From Polyangiaceae bacterium (lineage in GTDB: Bacteria > Myxococcota > Polyangia > Polyangiales > Polyangiaceae), in NCBI GenBank assembly GCA_025936205.1, contig JAICTU010000441.1, forward strand, positions 1 to 7,739: 7,739 bases of DNA, given 5' to 3'. Shown here piece after piece: positions 1 through 6,789 of this stretch. Below the pieces are notes generated by a model. That model did no database searches and was not told where the DNA came from. It worked only from the letters and a program-made list of their open reading frames with translations. Made by a program: the position numbers and the translations under genes. The first letter of the stretch is position 1. Each line of letters begins with the position of its first letter.

Positions 1-35
1 ACGAACTGTCTCCGCTCCAGGTCCGCTTCGCTCAT
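1..35 (-). CDS. 5' end of a leftward gene, product unknown (partial)
   Basis: The reverse strand has an ATG at 35-33 followed by an open frame reading MSEADLERRQF up to the window edge. A perfect GGAGG lies 7 bases upstream (complement of 43-47), which makes this a convincing start. Only eleven full codons are visible; they are charged and hydrophilic, with no signal peptide. The gene is divergent from the two-gene module that begins at 248, so the two may share a control region. Nothing can be said of the function. Confidence 0.6.
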   Translation of the reverse strand, partial: MSEADLERRQF

Positions 36-42
36 CTCTCCA

Positions 43-47
43 CCTCC
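43..47 (-). promoter_or_regulatory. Shine-Dalgarno site of the leftward gene
   Basis: The plus strand reads CCTCC, that is GGAGG on the reverse strand, with 7 bases to the ATG at 35-33. This ideal match and spacing is the main reason for calling the leftward gene. Confidence 0.6.
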
Positions 48-136
48 CGGACGCGAGTATTGCTCGATCGCTCTCGGTACGGGGCCCGGAAATGGCAAAG
101 GAACTCGGCATCAGGCCGTAGGGATCGGGAGGTATC

Positions 137-153
137 GCGCGACCGGGTCGCGC
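137..153. repeat. Inverted repeat, possible operator
   Basis: GCGCGACC at 137-144 and GGTCGCGC at 146-153 are perfect reverse complements separated by a single G. The near-symmetric 17-base palindrome lies between the divergent starts at 35 and 248. The 1-base gap suits a homodimeric DNA-binding protein better than an RNA hairpin, and there is no following U tract. In GC-rich DNA an 8-bp arm can arise by chance, so an operator role is only a suggestion. Confidence 0.4.
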
Positions 154-247
154 CAGCGAAAGGCGATCCCCTGGCTCCGATCAGCAGCGCCGCGTTCAAA
201 CGCCATCGCAGCCAGCGCGCGCACCACCGGCGCGAAGGCAGAGCGGC

Positions 248-1207
248 ATGAAGCGCATGAATCCCGAGCGGCTCGCAGAGCTGGTTCTGGCACGGCTCGC
301 TTGCGGCGAGCGCACACGCGAGGCGGATGCGAGCAGAGCGCTCTACACCCTGGTGAAGCGTGACTGCAGTGCCAGCGAATGGAAGGAGCTGTTTTTGAGC
401 GCTCTAGCTGAGCTGCGCAGCTCCGGCGATGTGGACGCCGACAAGCTCGCCTTGACCTCCCGAGGCCGGACGCGCCTGGCGCAGGCGTTGGGGCTGCGCT
501 CCTTGCCGGCGGCACTGAGCTGGGACCGGTTTCGCAGCAAGTACCTGCCACGGTTGTTTCTGGAGCTGCCCGAGTCCAGCGCGGCGCCGAACTGCGCGGC
601 CGCCATACTCGCCAAACGGCTGGGAGTACCCTACGACGGACGCAGCACGCCGGCGCATGTCGCCGACACCTGGCTCGCCAGCATGCTCAGCCTGGAGAAG
701 CTGAGCCTCGACCAGATCCGCAAGAAGCTCCTCGCGAGCGAGCTGGGGCTGCCAGATCGGCGCAATTCAGCGGAGCTGCTCCGCCTGGCTGCAACCCAGC
801 TCGCCGATGCGCCAAAAGGCGATGCGGAGAGCGTGCGCAATGCGCTGGCTCGGCGCTGGCTGCTCGAGGGCGACGCGCAACCCCGCGGCAGCTCCCCGCC
901 CCAGCAAGCGCTCGGGCACTTCGTGCGCCGCGTACAGCAGGCCGCCGACAGCCCGCAGGCGCGCCACTTCGGCCCCGAGAAGGTCTTCATCGGCTCCGTC
1001 TGGCAGGCGCTGGCAAGCGAGCCCGACATGGCCCGGCTCGGGGAAGAGGGTTTCAAGCGCTTGCTGGTCGAAGCGCACCGCAGCGGCTCGCTGGTGCTCG
1101 CCCGCGCGGACCTGGTTGCCGCCATGGATCCGCGCGACGTGCGCTCGTCCGAGACCAAACATCACAACGCCACCTATCATTTCATTCAGCGAGGACAGCC
1201 GGCATGA
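248..1207 (+). CDS. Predicted winged-helix partner protein of the double ATPase
   Basis: This 319-residue soluble protein has no signal peptide or membrane segment. I recognise no named family. Residues about 8-80 are helical and end in LALTSRGRTRL (67-77), which resembles the wing of a winged-helix domain ('LT..Gr.rl'). A middle helical region (about 90-225) follows. Residues about 241-315 form a second compact unit: FGPEKVFIGSVW (241-252), a recognition-like segment FKRLLVEAHRSGSLVLARAD (269-288) and an ending ATYHFI (308-313), again winged-helix-like. Two such ends suggest a nucleic-acid-binding adaptor or a subunit contacting the ATPase; this is inference. The ATG at 248 was chosen because GAAGG (234-238) lies 9 bases upstream; an in-frame ATG at 257 is the alternative. 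The stop overlaps the next start as ATGA (1204-1207), so the two products are probably made in fixed proportion and work together. Confidence 0.85.
   Translation: MKRMNPERLAELVLARLACGERTREADASRALYTLVKRDCSASEWKELFLSALAELRSSGDVDADKLALTSRGRTRLAQALGLRSLPAALSWDRFRSKYLPRLFLELPESSAAPNCAAAILAKRLGVPYDGRSTPAHVADTWLASMLSLEKLSLDQIRKKLLASELGLPDRRNSAELLRLAATQLADAPKGDAESVRNALARRWLLEGDAQPRGSSPPQQALGHFVRRVQQAADSPQARHFGPEKVFIGSVWQALASEPDMARLGEEGFKRLLVEAHRSGSLVLARADLVAAMDPRDVRSSETKHHNATYHFIQRGQPA
1191..1194 (+). promoter_or_regulatory. Ribosome binding site of the double-ATPase gene
   Basis: GAGG inside the end of the upstream gene lies 9 bases before the ATG at 1204. With the ATGA stop/start overlap it fixes the start of the large gene and points to coupled translation. 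Confidence 0.5.
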
Positions 1208-4200
1208 GCGACACGCTTCCCTTCTCCACGGCCAAGATCGAAGGCCTCGCGCGCTCGATCGAGGAGATCATGGACGCGGAGAACCCCGCGCAGATCATCG
1301 GCAAGGATCTGACGCAGCTCGCTGCGCGCATCCCCTCGGAGCAACAAGTGACCCCCGGCGCCGTGGTCCGGCTGTCGCTGCTGAACGACACGCTGTGCCT
1401 GGCCGAACGCGCGATCAAGACCGATGGCTTGGTGAGCGCCGCCGAGCTCGACTACGTGGGTCCGCTGGTGGGCGAGACCCAGAAGTACCTGGGCCGCTTC
1501 CGCGAGCTGTATCGAGACGTGGACGCGGCCGGCGAGCACGGTGTGCGCCACTTCCTCGAGCAACACGCGAGCGACGGCCAGAAGTTCGGCGGGCGCTGCA
1601 AGAGCACGGCCTGGATCGGGCTCTCGCTCTGCCAGCGCGCCGCGCAGCTCACCGGCGACCAACATTTCGTCGAAGATTACCGCGACCTGGTGGTCCGCAT
1701 GCTCGACGATCTGTTCGGCGACATCGGCTCCGGCAACGACAGCGACAAGCAGGCGGTGGTCCAGGAGCTGAACCGCCTGGCCCCGCCGGTCGCGCCCGAG
1801 GCGGACCTGCGCGAGCTCGCCTACTGCTCGGCGAGCTCGCCCGAGGTCTTCCATGCGGTGGCCCACGGCGCCGACGTGTTCGAGCCCGACCCACTGGACG
1901 TGGAGAAGATCCACGCGGAAGCCCGCGCGAGCTTCTCGCGCTTGTTGCAGCGCGCCAGCGACGCCAGCCACGGCAGGATGTTGCTGGTGAAGGGCGTGGC
2001 CGGCAGCGGCAAGACGCACCTGATGCGCGCCTTCCGCAATCACGTGCATGGCGGCGAGCTCGGCTTCGTCGCTTACCTGCAAATGTCGACCCGGGTGGCG
2101 AACTATGCGCGCTACGTGCTCGCCAACCTGATCGACTCCTGGGACCGCCCCTACTACGGCAACGTGATCCCCGACCCGGCGATCACCTGCCTCTCCGACT
2201 CGCTGGTGCGCGACCTACCACGCGAAGCCGGCGAGCAGCTGCGCTCGGAGGCGCCCACGGACAGCGAGCTGGACCTGCTGGTCAACCGCAGCGCCGATCG
2301 GCTGCTTTCGATCCGCAAATACAAGGACCTGAACGTCGACCTGCTGCGCGCGCTCTTGTATCTGCAGCGCCGCGATCCCCCGCGCCGCGCACGCGTGCTC
2401 AAATTCCTGCGCTGCGAGCCCTTCAGCCCCTACGACCGCCAGCTGCTCGGCGGCGTGACCGCGCCCGAAGACGAGCACGCCCCCTCGCGCATGCTCGCGG
2501 AGCTCGGCAAGCTGGTGGCCGCGACGGGCAACGGCTCGCTGGTGCTGCTCGTGGATCAGCTCGAGGATATCTACCACCTGGATGAGAGTCCCCACCGCTT
2601 TCAAGTGGCGATGGACGAATTGCGGCACATCACCGACCACGTGCCGACCTCGATCGTCGTGATCGCCTGCCTCGACGATTTCTATACACACCTGAGCAGC
2701 TCGCTCACCAAATCGATGCTCGATCGCCTGGAGCACGATCCCGATCCGGTGACCTTGACCGCGAGCCGTAGCCGCGACGAGATCGAGGAGATCATCGAGC
2801 CGCGCCTGCAGCGCTTGTTCGAGCACCACGCGGTGCGCATCCGCGAAGACCAGCCGCTCTTCCCGTTCAGCAACGCCGAGCTGGACGCGCTCGTCAACCA
2901 GCGCACGCGCGACGTGCTGGAGTGGTGCCGGGCACACCACGACGCCAGCGTGCGCGCCGGCAAGATCCAGGCGCCGAGCACCAAGCCCTCCGCGCCCAGC
3001 CTGGGCCAGGCATCGGATCTGCTGAACCTGGCGCAGGAGTGGAACGACTTCTGGCCGAGTAGCTCCGGCACTCCGCAGGACGAGCCCGAGATGCTGCAGC
3101 TGATCGCCTGGGCGCTCGACCATGTCGGCGACGAGCTGCCCAGCAACGAGATCGCGGCGCGAGCTCAGGGCAATTACGTCTCCACCGACTCCGGCGCCGC
3201 CAAGCTGGTGGTCGGCTTGTGCGACAAGCCGCCGCAGGGCGGCGCATTGGGCAAGCAGGTCGACGCCCTGCGCGAACAAGCCAGCTCCAGCCGGGCCGTG
3301 CCGGTCGCGCTGCGCAGCTCCGAGTATCCCCGCCCCGGCGTGAGCCAGGTGTCTCAGAAGCTGAAGGGCTTGCTGCAAGATGGCGGCCGGCGCGTGGTCA
3401 TCACCGATACCGAGTGGCGCCGCCTGCACGCACTGCGCGGCTTCATGAGCCAGCGCCCGGATACGCCGGAGATGAAGGCCTGGCTGCAGCAGGATCGCCC
3501 GCTGCTCGGCGTCTCGGCCATCCGCGAGATCCTGAATCTCGATGGCGAGGCAGCGCCGCCCGCCAGCCCGCCGAAAGCAACCCACGCAGCCGAGCGCCGG
3601 CCCTCGCCCCTGCCGCCTGCGCCCCTGGCGACGCCCGCGAACGACACCGAGCCGACCGGCGCCAGCTTCGTGATCGGTCAGACCCGCGCGCTCTCACCCA
3701 AGCCCGTCACTGCCTCTGCAGCAGACTACGTGACGCACGCTGCGTTCCTCGGCTCTCCAAAGAGCGGCAAGACTACGCTCGCACTCAACATCCTGGAGCA
3801 GCTGCTGGCGCGCCAGGTGCCCGTGTTGATGATCGACCGCAAGGGCGACCTGTGCCGCTACGGCGCTCCCGAATTCTGGCGCGAGCCCGTCGCGGACCGC
3901 GAGCTCGGGGCGCGCAAGGCCCGACTCCAGCAAGCCCTCGACGTGCGGGTCTATACGCCCGGCGAGCCGCGCGGGCGCGGCCTGGATCTGCCGGTGATCC
4001 CCTCGGGCATGCAGGAGCTGCCCGCCCACGAACGCGGCATCGCCGCCCAGTCGGCAGCCTCGGCGCTGGGCTCGATGATGGGCTACGGCAAGTCCCAGGC
4101 CGATCGCACGCGGCTCAGCATCCTCGGCAAGGCGATCGAGCTGGTGGGCCAGAGCAGCTCGGCGCAAGCGCTGGGCATCCCGCAGCTGGTGAGCCTGCTG

Positions 4201-4929
4201 GACGACGAAGATCCGGATCTGGTGAACGCCGTCGGCAAGCTCGACCCACGGCACTTCCGCGCGCTGGTCGAAAACCTGGAGACGCTGCGCCTACGCCACG
4301 ACCATCTGCTCCGCAACGACAGCGAGCGGCTCGCGCCGGAAGACCTGTTCGGCAAGGCAGCGCGCTCCGGTCGCACGCGCCTGTCGGTGATCAGCAGCAA
4401 GTTCATCGGTGACAACTCGGCGGTCGACTTCTGGGTCGCGCGCTTGCTGGGCGAGCTCGCACGCTGGGCGAGCCGCAACCCCTCGGATGCGCTGCAGGGT
4501 GTGCTGTTCCTGGACGAGGCGGACATCTACTTGCCGGCGCAGAGCAAGCCCGCCACCAAGGAGCCCCTGCTCGACCTGCTCAAGCGCGGCCGCTCCGCGG
4601 GTCTCGGTGTGTTCCTGGCCACGCAGAGCCCGGGCGACCTCGACTACCGCTGCCGCGACAATATCCGCAGCTGGTTCGTGGGCAGAGTCGCGGAGAAGAC
4701 CGCCGTCGACAAGATGAAGCCGCTGCTCTCGGAGAGCCGCATCAACGTCGGCTCGAAGCTGGCGCTGGCCAAGACCGGCGAGTTCTTCCGGCTGGAGGAG
4801 GGCGAAGTGCTGGAATTCAAGGCCACCGTATCGCTGCTCGCCACGAGCCAAGTGCCTGAGGAGGAGATCCTGAAGCTGGCGGCCCTGGGCGCCCAAACCT
4901 CGGCGAACGCTCAGGGTGCAAAGCGCTGA
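1204..4929 (+). CDS. Double P-loop ATPase: TerB-like + AAA/STAND-like + HerA/FtsK-like
   Basis: This 1241-residue cytoplasmic protein has two independent NTPase modules. Residues about 50-175 are helical with a TerB-like signature, AERAIKTDGLVSAAE (67-81, D74 and E81 being the typical acidic positions). Module 1 (about 235-560) has Walker A GVAGSGKT (264-271), Walker B LVLLVDQLED (446-455) and a sensor-like strand IVVIACLDD (484-492), as in AAA/STAND ATPases; the A-to-B distance of about 180 residues is long. Residues about 635-775 are an alpha/beta region of unknown fold, followed by a Pro/Ala-rich linker (about 783-819). Module 2 (about 825-1240) is HerA/FtsK-like: Walker A GSPKSGKT (850-857), the downstream IDRKGD motif (877-882), Walker B VLFLDEAD (1100-1107), a possible arginine finger in KRGRSAG (1127-1133) and the ATQ sensor (1139-1141). 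HerA-type motors form hexamers that move on DNA, so a DNA translocase role is likely for module 2; module 1 may regulate or load it. Both P-loops look intact. No nuclease motif was recognised. The BREX, Dpt/Dnd and HerA-effector families are comparisons only. Confidence 0.9.
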   Translation: MSDTLPFSTAKIEGLARSIEEIMDAENPAQIIGKDLTQLAARIPSEQQVTPGAVVRLSLLNDTLCLAERAIKTDGLVSAAELDYVGPLVGETQKYLGRFRELYRDVDAAGEHGVRHFLEQHASDGQKFGGRCKSTAWIGLSLCQRAAQLTGDQHFVEDYRDLVVRMLDDLFGDIGSGNDSDKQAVVQELNRLAPPVAPEADLRELAYCSASSPEVFHAVAHGADVFEPDPLDVEKIHAEARASFSRLLQRASDASHGRMLLVKGVAGSGKTHLMRAFRNHVHGGELGFVAYLQMSTRVANYARYVLANLIDSWDRPYYGNVIPDPAITCLSDSLVRDLPREAGEQLRSEAPTDSELDLLVNRSADRLLSIRKYKDLNVDLLRALLYLQRRDPPRRARVLKFLRCEPFSPYDRQLLGGVTAPEDEHAPSRMLAELGKLVAATGNGSLVLLVDQLEDIYHLDESPHRFQVAMDELRHITDHVPTSIVVIACLDDFYTHLSSSLTKSMLDRLEHDPDPVTLTASRSRDEIEEIIEPRLQRLFEHHAVRIREDQPLFPFSNAELDALVNQRTRDVLEWCRAHHDASVRAGKIQAPSTKPSAPSLGQASDLLNLAQEWNDFWPSSSGTPQDEPEMLQLIAWALDHVGDELPSNEIAARAQGNYVSTDSGAAKLVVGLCDKPPQGGALGKQVDALREQASSSRAVPVALRSSEYPRPGVSQVSQKLKGLLQDGGRRVVITDTEWRRLHALRGFMSQRPDTPEMKAWLQQDRPLLGVSAIREILNLDGEAAPPASPPKATHAAERRPSPLPPAPLATPANDTEPTGASFVIGQTRALSPKPVTASAADYVTHAAFLGSPKSGKTTLALNILEQLLARQVPVLMIDRKGDLCRYGAPEFWREPVADRELGARKARLQQALDVRVYTPGEPRGRGLDLPVIPSGMQELPAHERGIAAQSAASALGSMMGYGKSQADRTRLSILGKAIELVGQSSSAQALGIPQLVSLLDDEDPDLVNAVGKLDPRHFRALVENLETLRLRHDHLLRNDSERLAPEDLFGKAARSGRTRLSVISSKFIGDNSAVDFWVARLLGELARWASRNPSDALQGVLFLDEADIYLPAQSKPATKEPLLDLLKRGRSAGLGVFLATQSPGDLDYRCRDNIRSWFVGRVAEKTAVDKMKPLLSESRINVGSKLALAKTGEFFRLEEGEVLEFKATVSLLATSQVPEEEILKLAALGAQTSANAQGAKR

Positions 4930-4963
4930 CCGGACGGGTAGACTGGAGGCGCAGGGGGGGAAC

Positions 4964-5920
4964 GTGAACGACGCAGCCGGAGACTTGGCAAGGCGCGCAG
5001 GAGGCTGGCGGAGCTGGAAGCCGAGGTCCGGGCCGCGCGCCCCCGCGAGCTGCTCTTTTCTCACGCCATCGATCTGCTGTGCGTCGCGGGGGGGAAGATG
5101 GCTACTTCAAAGAGCTCAATGCAGCCTGGGCCGACGTCCTCGGCTGGAGCCTGGAGGAGCTCACTGCGTCGCGCTTCATCGACTTCGTGCACCCCGAAGA
5201 TGCGGCAGCGACGCTGGCGGCGGCGCAGAGCCTCGCAGCGGGAGCGACGCTGACCAGGTTTCGCAACCGCTATCGGCGCCGCGATGGCAGCTATCGCTCG
5301 CTCTCGTGGAATGCGGTGTTCGACCGCGACGCGCGGCAAATTCTCGCGGTCGCGCGCGATGAGACCGATGCCGTTCTGACACGCCAGGCGCTCGAAACGA
5401 GTAAAGCCGCGTACGCTCAGCTCTTCAACGGTCACGCTCGACGGGTTCTCGTTTCACGACATGATCTTCGACGAGCGAGGCAATCCGGCAGACTACCGAT
5501 TCCGCGCCGTCAATCCGGCCTTCGAGGAAATGACGGGACTGAAGGCGCACGATCTCGTCGGCCGTCGCGTACTCGAAGTTCTACCAGGCACGGAGAAGCA
5601 CTGGATCGACGTCTTCGGAGGCGTCGCCAAGACGGGCGCGCCCATCCGTTGCGAGAACTACTCGCAGGCATTCGACAAGTGGTTCGAAGTCCTCGCCTTC
5701 CGTCCGGCAGAGGGGCATCGGTAACATCGAGCTCGCGCAGGAGGACGTGACTCGCGATCCGGAGGGAGCGCGTCGGGATCGATCGTGGTGATAGTGGCTT
5801 CGGCGACAGCAGGCTTCCGTCCAACCTGGGCGACGCTCATTCGACCTTCTGGGCAAGCCCTTTGGAAAGCGCGAGCTGAGGAGCGCGTTGCGCAGGGTTC
5901 TCGAGACCCACCCGGCGTAG
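4964..5920 (+). pseudogene. Decayed PAS-domain hybrid sensor histidine kinase
   Basis: Pieces of one sensor kinase lie in order but in different frames. A GTG at 4964 (G-rich stretch just upstream) opens VNDAAGDLA. The frame then changes, and 5002-5094 reads RLAELEAEVRAARPRELLFS and on to DLLCVAG, the usual coiled-coil lead-in to a PAS domain. At the G7 run (5088-5094) it changes again: 5094-5432 gives EDGYFKELNAAWADVLGWS, HPEDAA and YRRRDGSYRSLSWN, a full PAS/PAC domain. An extra base near 5433 moves to the third frame, where TLDGFSFHDMIFDERG (from 5434) starts a second PAS domain ending in FRPAEG at 5715. The next frame gives IGNIELAQEDVTRDPE (5717-5764), like the HisKA region just after the phospho-His helix of hybrid kinases, and 5849-5917 gives LGKPFGKRELRSALRRVLE, the last strand-loop and helix of a receiver domain, ending at TAG 5918. 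The phospho-acceptor His, the ATPase domain and most of the receiver are missing. The product cannot signal; homopolymer sequencing errors could explain some shifts but not the large loss. Confidence 0.8.
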
Positions 5921-6000
5921 CCGGTGCTCTGGCTTGGCAGGCGCTGCTTGCCTCTGCACGCACCTTGCGTCACCCTAACGGCAACACGGTGGCTGAACGG

Positions 6001-6789
6001 ATGACTTTGCTGGGCACGCTCTCGCGCATCGCTAGCGCCGTTTGCTCACTGGCCGTGCTGGCGGCCTGGTGTTCCTGCGGGGGTTCGTCCGGGCCGGGCT
6101 TGCGCGGGCAGCTCTCCGGGCGAACCTTCTTGCTCGACTCCGCGCAGGGCTTCACCCCCGTCGCACAGACCACCGTCCGGCTCAGCTTCGAGGAAGCGCA
6201 GATCCGCTTTTCCGCCGGCTGCAACTCGTTCAGCGGCTCGTACTCGCTGTGCGGCGACGCTCTGTGCGTGCAGGCGCTCGGGTCCACGGAGATCGGCTGC
6301 GCAGCGCAGCTGCAAGCGCAGGATCAATGGCTGGCAGATTTTCTGACGGCTCGCCCGGGCCTGAGCCTGGACAGTGTTCAACTGACATTGAGCGGCGCTG
6401 ACGCGACGCTCGCCTTTCTCGAGCGCGAGGTCGCGGATCCGGATCGTGCGCTCACCGGCAGAGTCTGGAACATCGATACGTTGATCGACGGTGACAGCGC
6501 CAGCAACATCCCGCTACCGGTCAGCCCCACCGTGAGTTTCGATGACGTCGGCTCCGTCCAGATCTTCACCAGCTGTAACAGGGGGGCCGGCAGCTACACG
6601 CGCCAGGCAGACCAGCTCCGGTTCTCGGGCATCGTGTACAGCCAACAGCCTTGTTCCAGCTCCAGCTCGGCCGCCGCGGAGGCGCACATCCAACGCGTGC
6701 TGAGCGACGGCACGCTCACGGCGCAGATCGAAGCTTCGAGGCTCACCCTGACGCGCGACGATGTCGGCCTGAGCGCGACAACCGAGTGA
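6001..6789 (+). CDS. Probable lipoprotein with two META (HslJ-like) domains
   Basis: The 262-residue product starts with a hydrophobic signal peptide (about 1-26), ending in a cysteine pair, AAWCSCGG (21-28). C24 or C26 could be lipidated, but neither has a textbook lipobox (W or S at -1 with unusual -3 residues), so lipidation is uncertain while export is likely. Two tandem META-type domains follow. The first (about 37-140) has SAGCNSFSGSY (71-81) and a later TEIGC (96-100), as in the family's GCN...TxxxC pattern. The second (about 148-255) has TSCNRGAGSY (190-199) and QQPC (215-218), a diverged copy. META/HslJ proteins are small envelope beta-domains linked in E. coli to novobiocin resistance and heat shock; the role here is unknown. 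The ATG at 6001 has GGTGG (5987-5991) upstream; the open frame extends left to 5785 but that part overlaps the dead kinase. The stop overlaps the next gene's GTG. Confidence 0.8.
   Translation: MTLLGTLSRIASAVCSLAVLAAWCSCGGSSGPGLRGQLSGRTFLLDSAQGFTPVAQTTVRLSFEEAQIRFSAGCNSFSGSYSLCGDALCVQALGSTEIGCAAQLQAQDQWLADFLTARPGLSLDSVQLTLSGADATLAFLEREVADPDRALTGRVWNIDTLIDGDSASNIPLPVSPTVSFDDVGSVQIFTSCNRGAGSYTRQADQLRFSGIVYSQQPCSSSSSAAAEAHIQRVLSDGTLTAQIEASRLTLTRDDVGLSATTE

Larger units (their letters stand above)
36..247. promoter_or_regulatory. Divergent intergenic region
   Basis: These 212 bases separate the leftward gene start from the rightward operon and should hold the promoters of both. I could not pick convincing -35/-10 boxes, which is usual in GC-rich genomes. 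The one clear structure is the inverted repeat at 137-153. A weak ribosome binding site, GAAGG at 234-238, sits 9 bases before the ATG at 248. A short open frame crossing the region (60-251) has an Arg-rich, low-complexity translation and no sign of being a gene. Confidence 0.5.

Noticed and set aside
60..251. Small open frame of 63 codons before the operon
   Set aside because: Very Arg-rich, no good ribosome site, and it overlaps the start at 248; it looks like chance.
807..2585. Long plus-strand open frame of 592 codons crossing both operon genes
   Set aside because: The translation is Arg/Ala/Pro-rich with no motifs and overlaps two well-supported genes in another frame; typical of GC-rich DNA.
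2215..3585. 456-codon antisense open frame
   Set aside because: It mirrors the codon bias of the ATPase gene on the other strand, has low-complexity composition and shows no recognisable domain.
3219..4412. 397-codon open frame inside the ATPase gene
   Set aside because: Arg/Ala/Gly-rich shadow; the overlapping frame holds the intact Walker A and KGD motifs.
1204..4929. Direct naming of the large protein as BrxC/PglY or DptH
   Set aside because: Two separate P-loops, the TerB-like head and the C-terminal HerA-like motor do not match the layout I know for any of these families, and no partner genes of BREX or Dpt are present.
5936..5952. Hairpin GGCAGGC/GCTTGCC after the pseudogene, considered as a terminator
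   Set aside because: The stem is only 7 bp with one G-T pair and there is no T tract after it, so a terminator call is not supported.
5785..6000. Leftward extension of the lipoprotein frame
   Set aside because: It would put 72 residues before an obvious signal peptide and overlaps the receiver-domain remnant; the ATG at 6001 fits better.
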